Shown here: positions 58,936 to 64,000 of the stretch, one piece after another
Numbering within the stretch: position 1 is the first letter of the stretch
Layout of the letters: each line of letters starts with the position of its first letter
Assembly (NCBI RefSeq): GCF_028640845.1
Contig: NC_080541.1
Span: forward strand, 177,050,502 to 177,114,501
Length of the DNA: 64,000 nucleotides
Origin: Ahaetulla prasina
Taxonomy: Eukaryota; Chordata; Lepidosauria; Squamata; Colubridae
Direction: 5' to 3'
Notes under the pieces: model-generated
Databases searched by the model: none
What the model saw: only the letters and a program-made list of their open reading frames with translations
Told to the model about the DNA's origin: nothing
Position numbers and translations under genes: made by a program

Positions 58936-60567
58936 ATAAACAATGTTTGGAAAGCATCACTGTTTCAATGAACTGAAGAAGAAAACTTCAGCTCTGCCTA
59001 GAATTTGGCTAAATTGGGCAAAAGACTGGAATCTGGAACACCATTGCCCCCTCCCACAAAAAGTCACATGTAACAGAGTTTTGTTTACAGAAAAAAAATG
59101 AGTCAAAAAGTACTTGAATCAAGAAAGAGCCAGAGATGTGTTAGTTATGAGCTAAAGCTTGTAAAATAGATTTGGGAGAATGGAATCATTTTATGTAAGG
59201 AAGTAGGCATCAAAGCAGGACACATACAAACTGAGTTTACTTATGACTTCTCCAGAATCTCCCTAGGTCCAACCCAGAGTGGAATGTATTCTGTCACTTC
59301 AGCAAAGACATGATGCATGGACGAGTATGTACAATATAAACAGAAGAGCAATTAGAAGATGGAATTCCTGGTTAGTATCTTAGCTTGCAAGTGAATGAAT
59401 GCATTTCCCTCTCCTTTGAACTTGTCAACATTCAGCCTTCTCTTTCTACAGGATACTAAAATTGTTTTCATTATTGGATGGGGAGTTGCACTCTTAGAGG
59501 CATTTGATTTCCTGGCAAATGCATGTGCCAACAGTAGTTGAACAGGATAGGATTAAGTTGGGAAATTTTAGGAAACCCTTCTTGATGTTAGCCAAATGCC
59601 TGAACCTGACAGAACTAAGGAAAAGCTCTATTGAGGGTGTTTAAAGAAAGAAAGAAAGGTATCTCAAGAATTTGTGGAGGATGATATTAGCACTGCTAGT
59701 TTTTCTAATCCTTTGCATTAATGTGTTGGATATGCTCGGAAAGAAAATGCTTATCTATTTTTCATCGCAGAAAGCCAAAGAAAAAAGCTTAAAGAAGTAA
59801 ACTCTTTCCAAGCACTTTGTTTACCAATATCCCATTAAGTCACTTCCCAGAAAACTGATTAATTTTTATACAATTATTTATAGGAAGGAACTATTTCCTT
59901 CAGTGAACAGTGAACTTTCACAACAAAGAATATTTGTAATCAAAGAGAGTTACATTATGAAAATAGAACCTGAGCAAAACAAACATGATGGAAATTTCCT
60001 TGGATACTCACACCCTGGATTACAAAAAAATAAGAATACATTGGATAGCACCATTCCAACTAATTGATTGTATTAAAAGGTATCAGCAGCAGCTCACTTC
60101 CTCATGAGAGAAAAATATCCAAAAGAAAGGAGAGAATGAAAGAAATAAAATAAACCCCAAATACATAAAAAGTCAAATGAAAGTCAAAAAGTAAAATGAA
60201 GTTACAAAAGCCACGTGCTCACAAAACACATTTGCAATCAGAGCATTCCGTCTTCCTCTGCTAGACAGAACAGAAGGCTGGCTCTTGACAGTCTTCCTAA
60301 AGCCCAGGAAGGATGGAACCTTATGATGAGTTACTAGGTGCCCAGAGGAAGAAATCTAAAGCTTAAAAAAAAAACATATCCCAGAATCTCTGATCAAGAG
60401 GCAAATCTCAACCCTTTTTCTCTCTTACACACAACTCAATAAGCAGTGTGAAAAACTGCTCTAATTTCCACCTTCCCCCTGTACTAATAGCAGGGGAATA
60501 TGGGAGATGTAGTCCAGAATATCTGGAAAGGTCCAAATTCTAGTTATAAGAAAACAGACTTTTTTAA

Positions 60568-60633
60568 ATAGAATAGAATAGAATAGAATAGAATAGAATA
60601 GAATAAAATAGAATAGAATAGAATAGAATAGAA
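60568..60633. repeat. (AATAG)n microsatellite, LINE-seeded
   Basis: About 13 AATAG units with one AAAAT variant. Confidence 0.97.
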
Positions 60634-61205
60634 TTTTCTTTATTGGCCAAGTGTGATTGGACACACAAGGAATTTGTCTTGGTGCATATGCTCTCAGTAT
60701 ACATAAAAGAAAAGATATGTTCATCAAGAATTCTAAGATACAACACTTAATGATAGTCATAGGGTACAAATAAGCAATCAGGAAACAATATCAATATAAA
60801 TCATAAGGATACAAGCAACAAAGTTACAGTCATAAGTGGAAGGAGATGGGTGATGGGAACGATGATAAGATTAATAGTAGTGCAGATTTAGTAATAATTT
60901 GACAGTGTTGAGAGAATTATTTGTTTATCTGAGTGATGGCGTTCGGGAAAAAACTGTTTTTGTGTCTAGTTGTTCTGGTGTGCAGTGCTCTGTAGTGTCG
61001 TTTTGAGGGTAGGAGTTGAAACAGTTTATGTCCAGGATGTGAGGGATCTGTAAATATTTTCACAGCCCTCTTCTTGATTCGTGTAGTATACAGGTCCTCA
61101 ATGGAAGGCAGGTTGGTAGCAATTGTTTTTTCTGCAGTTCTAATTATCCTCTGAAGTCTGTGTCTGTCTTGTTGGGTTGCAGAACCAAACCAGACAGTTA
61201 TAGAT
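60568..61205 (-). mobile_element. AATAG-family LINE 3' end, minus strand
   Basis: Collinear with 3618-4330: the (AATAG)n tail, CCAATAAAGAAAATTC, the CTTGTGTGTCCAATC block and the 3' UTR up to the end of the RT frame (RLQRI region). The copy is 5'-truncated at about 61205. The 3' UTR is well conserved, so it is relatively young. Confidence 0.9.
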
Positions 61206-61504
61206 AGTAAAGCTAGGTTTTAAAAAAACAGGTTGCAATCAGAGGCATTCCTTCTTCCTCTGGTAGACAGAACAGAGGAATCTGGGCAATTTTCTTAAAG
61301 CCCAAGAAGGATGGAATCTTTAAAACCATCTCTCCCAGGCTGCAGCAGGTTGAGAAATGGAAAAAAGCTAAAAGACTGGCTACCTTTTGTTTTCCTATAT
61401 TCTACTGATACCAGCTATTTATTAGAAATAACTTTGTAATATTGGGCACTAATATCTAAATTGTTATTCTTCCCTCTTCATCACTATTTCCTTTCATGTA
61501 TAAT

Positions 61505-61911
61505 AATAAAATATAATAGAATTTTTATTGGCCAAGTGTGATTGGACACACAAGGAATTTGTCTTGGTGCATATGCTCTCAGTGTACATAAAAAAAAAGA
61601 TACGTTCATCAAGGTACAACATTTACAACACAAATGATGGTCAATATATCAATATAAATCATAAGGATTACCAGCAACAAAGTTACAGTCATACAGTCAT
61701 AAGTGGAAAGAGATGGGTGATGGGAACGATCAGAAGATTAATAGTAGTGCAGATTCAGTAAATAGTTTGACAGTGTTGATGGAATTATTTGTTTAGCAGA
61801 GTGATGGCCTTCGGGAAAAAACTGTTCTTGTGTCTAGTTGTTCTGGTGTGCAGTGCTCTATAGCGTCGTTTTGAGGGTAGGAGTTAAAACAGTTTATGTC
61901 CAGGATGTGAG
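61505..61911 (-). mobile_element. AATAG-family LINE 3' end with almost no microsatellite
   Basis: The 3' UTR is nearly identical in order to 60633-61035, but the tail has only AATATAATAG before unique sequence. It is 5'-truncated inside the 3' UTR. Confidence 0.88.
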
Positions 61912-61913
61912 GT

Positions 61914-62087
61914 CTTTTTACTATAAGAATATTTAATACTTTAATAATATTATTAAATTTAATATTTAATATAATAATAATAATAATTTAATAATAATAA
62001 TAATTTAATAATAATAATAATTTATAATAATAATAATTTAATATAATACTTTTTACTTTTTACATGTCTTTTTACTATAAGAATATT
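61914..62087. repeat. (AAT)n-rich tract between 22-bp direct repeats
   Basis: GTCTTTTTACTATAAGAATA occurs at about 61913 and again at about 62068, with AT-only (AAT)n and (TTTAAT)n repeats between them. Confidence 0.85.
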
Positions 62088-62974
62088 GGCAACAATTATG
62101 ACAACTGAGGTGCTTTTTTAGCTGAGGAGGAGAGTGAAGATATTTTAGAAATATTTTTGTTAATAGATAAATGAAAGTTGGACAAAAGAGTGAAAGAACA
62201 TAGCATTGCTCTTGGATATTGCACACTTTTAGTCTAGTGTGCAATAATATCTAGCACTAATCGATTTGCTAAAGTGAATACAAATTCACTATGATTTTAC
62301 TTTATTAATAAGTTTTAAGCAGAAAATACTCTATGTGGAAATAGAGAAAAAAGTTCTAAATCTAGTGCCAAGGAGAAAAAAACGTTATGTAACAAAGTAG
62401 AAAAATGGGCAGAAGATCAACAATGTGTTTCTTTCTGTCACAGATAAGTGCCAAATGAAAATCGTCACCTGTTGTATCTATAGCAGTCACAAAGTGATTA
62501 GGAGCAAAAGAATCCTGCTAAGGACAAAATACAAAACTTCTAGGTGAGATTAACAGAGTAAACAATATTTATAGGATTAGAGTTTGTAGGTGTCATTGTC
62601 ATGTTAAAAACAAGAAGTAGATGATTGACAGTATGAAAGAGGAAAACAGCAGAGAACTAGGGTTGCAAATTGATCAGCTAAGCAGAAGATATGAATGTAC
62701 AGTTGTTTCATTGAGTACCTAGTTTCCAGGGAGCAGGTCTGCTCCTTAAGCCATTATGTTAATGGAACTGGATAAACTGGCTGATTATCTATACATATCC
62801 CACCAACAAGAAGAAAACTATAAAAATAGGAGGGGGGAGTCCTCAATACATTTATATAAGAATATTTGGGGGGGGGATTTGTGTCTGTGTAAGTCAAAGT
62901 CATCTATAACATTTTAGCTATATTTTTTCTTCAAAAGTTATATTGTCCCCAATTTAGTGCTCACCAGATGTGTA

Positions 62975-64000
62975 GGATTTTTTATTTATTTATTTATTTT
63001 TGTCACAACAATATATGTAACTATCATACAGAAAGGTTATATAGTATATAAAGGTATAAGCATATATATATATATATGAAGAAGAAAAGAAAAACAATAG
63101 GACAGGAACGGTAGGCACGTTTGTGCGCTTATGCACGCCCCTTATGGTCCTCTTAGGAATGGGGTGAGGTCAATAGTAGAAAGTTTTTGGTTAAAGCTTT
63201 TAGGATTATGAAAAGAGACCACAGAGTCAGGTAAAGTATTCCAAGCACTGATGATTCTGTTACAGAAATCATATTTTCTGCAATCTAGATTAAAGCGGTT
63301 GACATTAAGTTTAAATTTATTGGTTGCTCTTGTATTATTGCAATTAAAGCTGAAGTAGTCTTTGACAGGAAGGACATTACAATAGATGATTCTATGAGTT
63401 AAACTTAGGTCTTGTCGAAGGCGACGGAGTTCCAAGTTTTCCAAGCCCAAGATTTCAAGTCTGGTGGGATAAAGTATTTTGTTGTTTTCAGAGGAATGGA
63501 GAACTCTTCTTGTAAAATATTTCTGGACTCGCTCAATTGTATTGATGTCAGAGATGTGGTGAGGGTTCCAAACAGGCGAGCTGTATTCTAGAATTGGTCT
63601 AGCAAATGTTTTATATGCTCTGGTTAGTAGTGTAGTGTTTTTGGAAAAGAAGCTACGCAAGATTAGGTTTACAACTCTTAGAGCTTTTTTTGCTATGTAT
63701 TTGCAGTGGGCTTTGGCACTTAGATCATTTGACATGAAAACTCCAAGGTCTTTAACGGGATGGGGGTCATCTGTAAGGTAATGTCCATCAAGCGAGTACT
63801 TAGTGTTTGGGTTCTTTTTTCCTATATGTAAGACTGAGCATTTGCTGGTTGAGATTTGGAGTTGCCAAGTTTTAGACCAAGCGGTTAGATGATCAAGGTC
63901 TTTTTGAATGATAGATGTATTATCAGTGGTGTTAAATAGTTTGACATCGTCAGCAAAGAGAACACAATTACTTGAGATATGGTCACAAAGATCATTAATG
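62975..64000 (-). mobile_element. CR1/Jockey-superclade LINE, RT C-terminal half and 3' end, open at edge
   Basis: On the minus strand an uninterrupted frame runs from the window edge (64000) to the stop at 63142, more than 280 codons. It starts INDLCDHISSNCVLFADDVK, which contains the catalytic FADD box of the RT palm. It continues with DLDHLTAWSKTWQLQIS, VKDLGVFMSNDLSAKAH, FARPILEYSSPVWNP, INTIERVQKYFTRRVL, LGLENLELRRLRQDLSL and a final AWNTLPDSVV block. The 3' end is followed by an AAATAAATAAAT tail at about 62978-63000. The intact frame suggests a young insertion. The 5' part, including the endonuclease, is outside the window. Confidence 0.9.

Larger units (their letters stand above)
60222..61325. 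repeat. Direct repeats of about 100 bp flanking a LINE
   Basis: Sequence at about 60228-60325 (TTGCAATCAGAGCATTCC, TAGACAGAACAGAAGG, AAAGCCCAGGAAGGATGG) recurs at about 61226-61322 with roughly 80% or better match by eye. An AATAG-family LINE lies between them. Confidence 0.75.
54597..64000 (-). other. ST3GAL3: ST3GAL3 upstream intron, open at the window edge
   Basis: No further ST3GAL3 exon was recognised between 54597 and the right edge, so at least 9.4 kb of intron is present. It contains a Tc1 relic split by an L2, a SINE, two AATAG-family LINEs and a CR1/Jockey-type LINE. The stretches 54600-56950, 58200-58785, 58940-60220 and 62090-62970 show nothing I can name. A small or divergent alternative exon could be missed by eye. 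Confidence 0.75.

Noticed and set aside
54600..64000. Possible next upstream ST3GAL3 exon (segment ending YKERV)
   Set aside because: No matching sequence was seen by eye on the minus strand. The exon is presumed to lie past 64000.

Overview
This window is vertebrate nuclear DNA, AT-rich and intron-like, almost certainly from a squamate reptile and most likely a snake. The argument is the repeat spectrum: several LINE copies whose 3' ends run into (AATAG)n/(ATTCT)n microsatellite, CR1- and L2-type LINEs with the ends typical of squamates, a tRNA-derived SINE resembling Sauria SINE, a BovB-like relic, many short hAT elements with 8-bp target duplications, and a GATA (Bkm-type) array. Nothing bacterial, viral or CRISPR-like is present.

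The only host gene I can support is ST3GAL3 (beta-galactoside alpha-2,3-sialyltransferase) on the minus strand. Its last three coding exons lie at 54450-54596, 39338-39484 and 22879-22968. They splice in phase 0 at clean GT/AG sites and encode the C-terminal 127 residues, including sialylmotifs S, III and VS. The two complete introns are about 16.4 kb and 15.0 kb, and a third, open intron runs past the right edge. A short 3' UTR with an AATAAA signal near 22605-22610 closes the gene. The other exons must lie to the right of this window.

Region by region: 1-22.6 kb is intergenic sequence downstream of ST3GAL3 with LINE fragments (CR1, AATAG-tailed LINE, L2), MITEs, a 5'-truncated L1 with a 17-bp target duplication, and hAT elements. 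22.6-54.6 kb is the 3' half of ST3GAL3, with introns full of repeats. These include a five-element nest at 34.4-36.5 kb (LINE holding two hATs, one holding a CR1 and the other a solo LTR), a MITE split by an L2 at 42.4-43.2 kb, and a short L1-derived element with matching target duplications at 46.1-47.9 kb. 54.6-64 kb is upstream intron with a Tc1-like transposase fossil split by an L2, two AATAG-family LINE copies, a SINE, and the open reading frame of a CR1/Jockey-type LINE that runs off the end.

I found no new gene system. The most informative observations are the nested insertions, which give a relative chronology, the internally shortened L1, and several perfect or near-perfect foldback structures without an assigned family.
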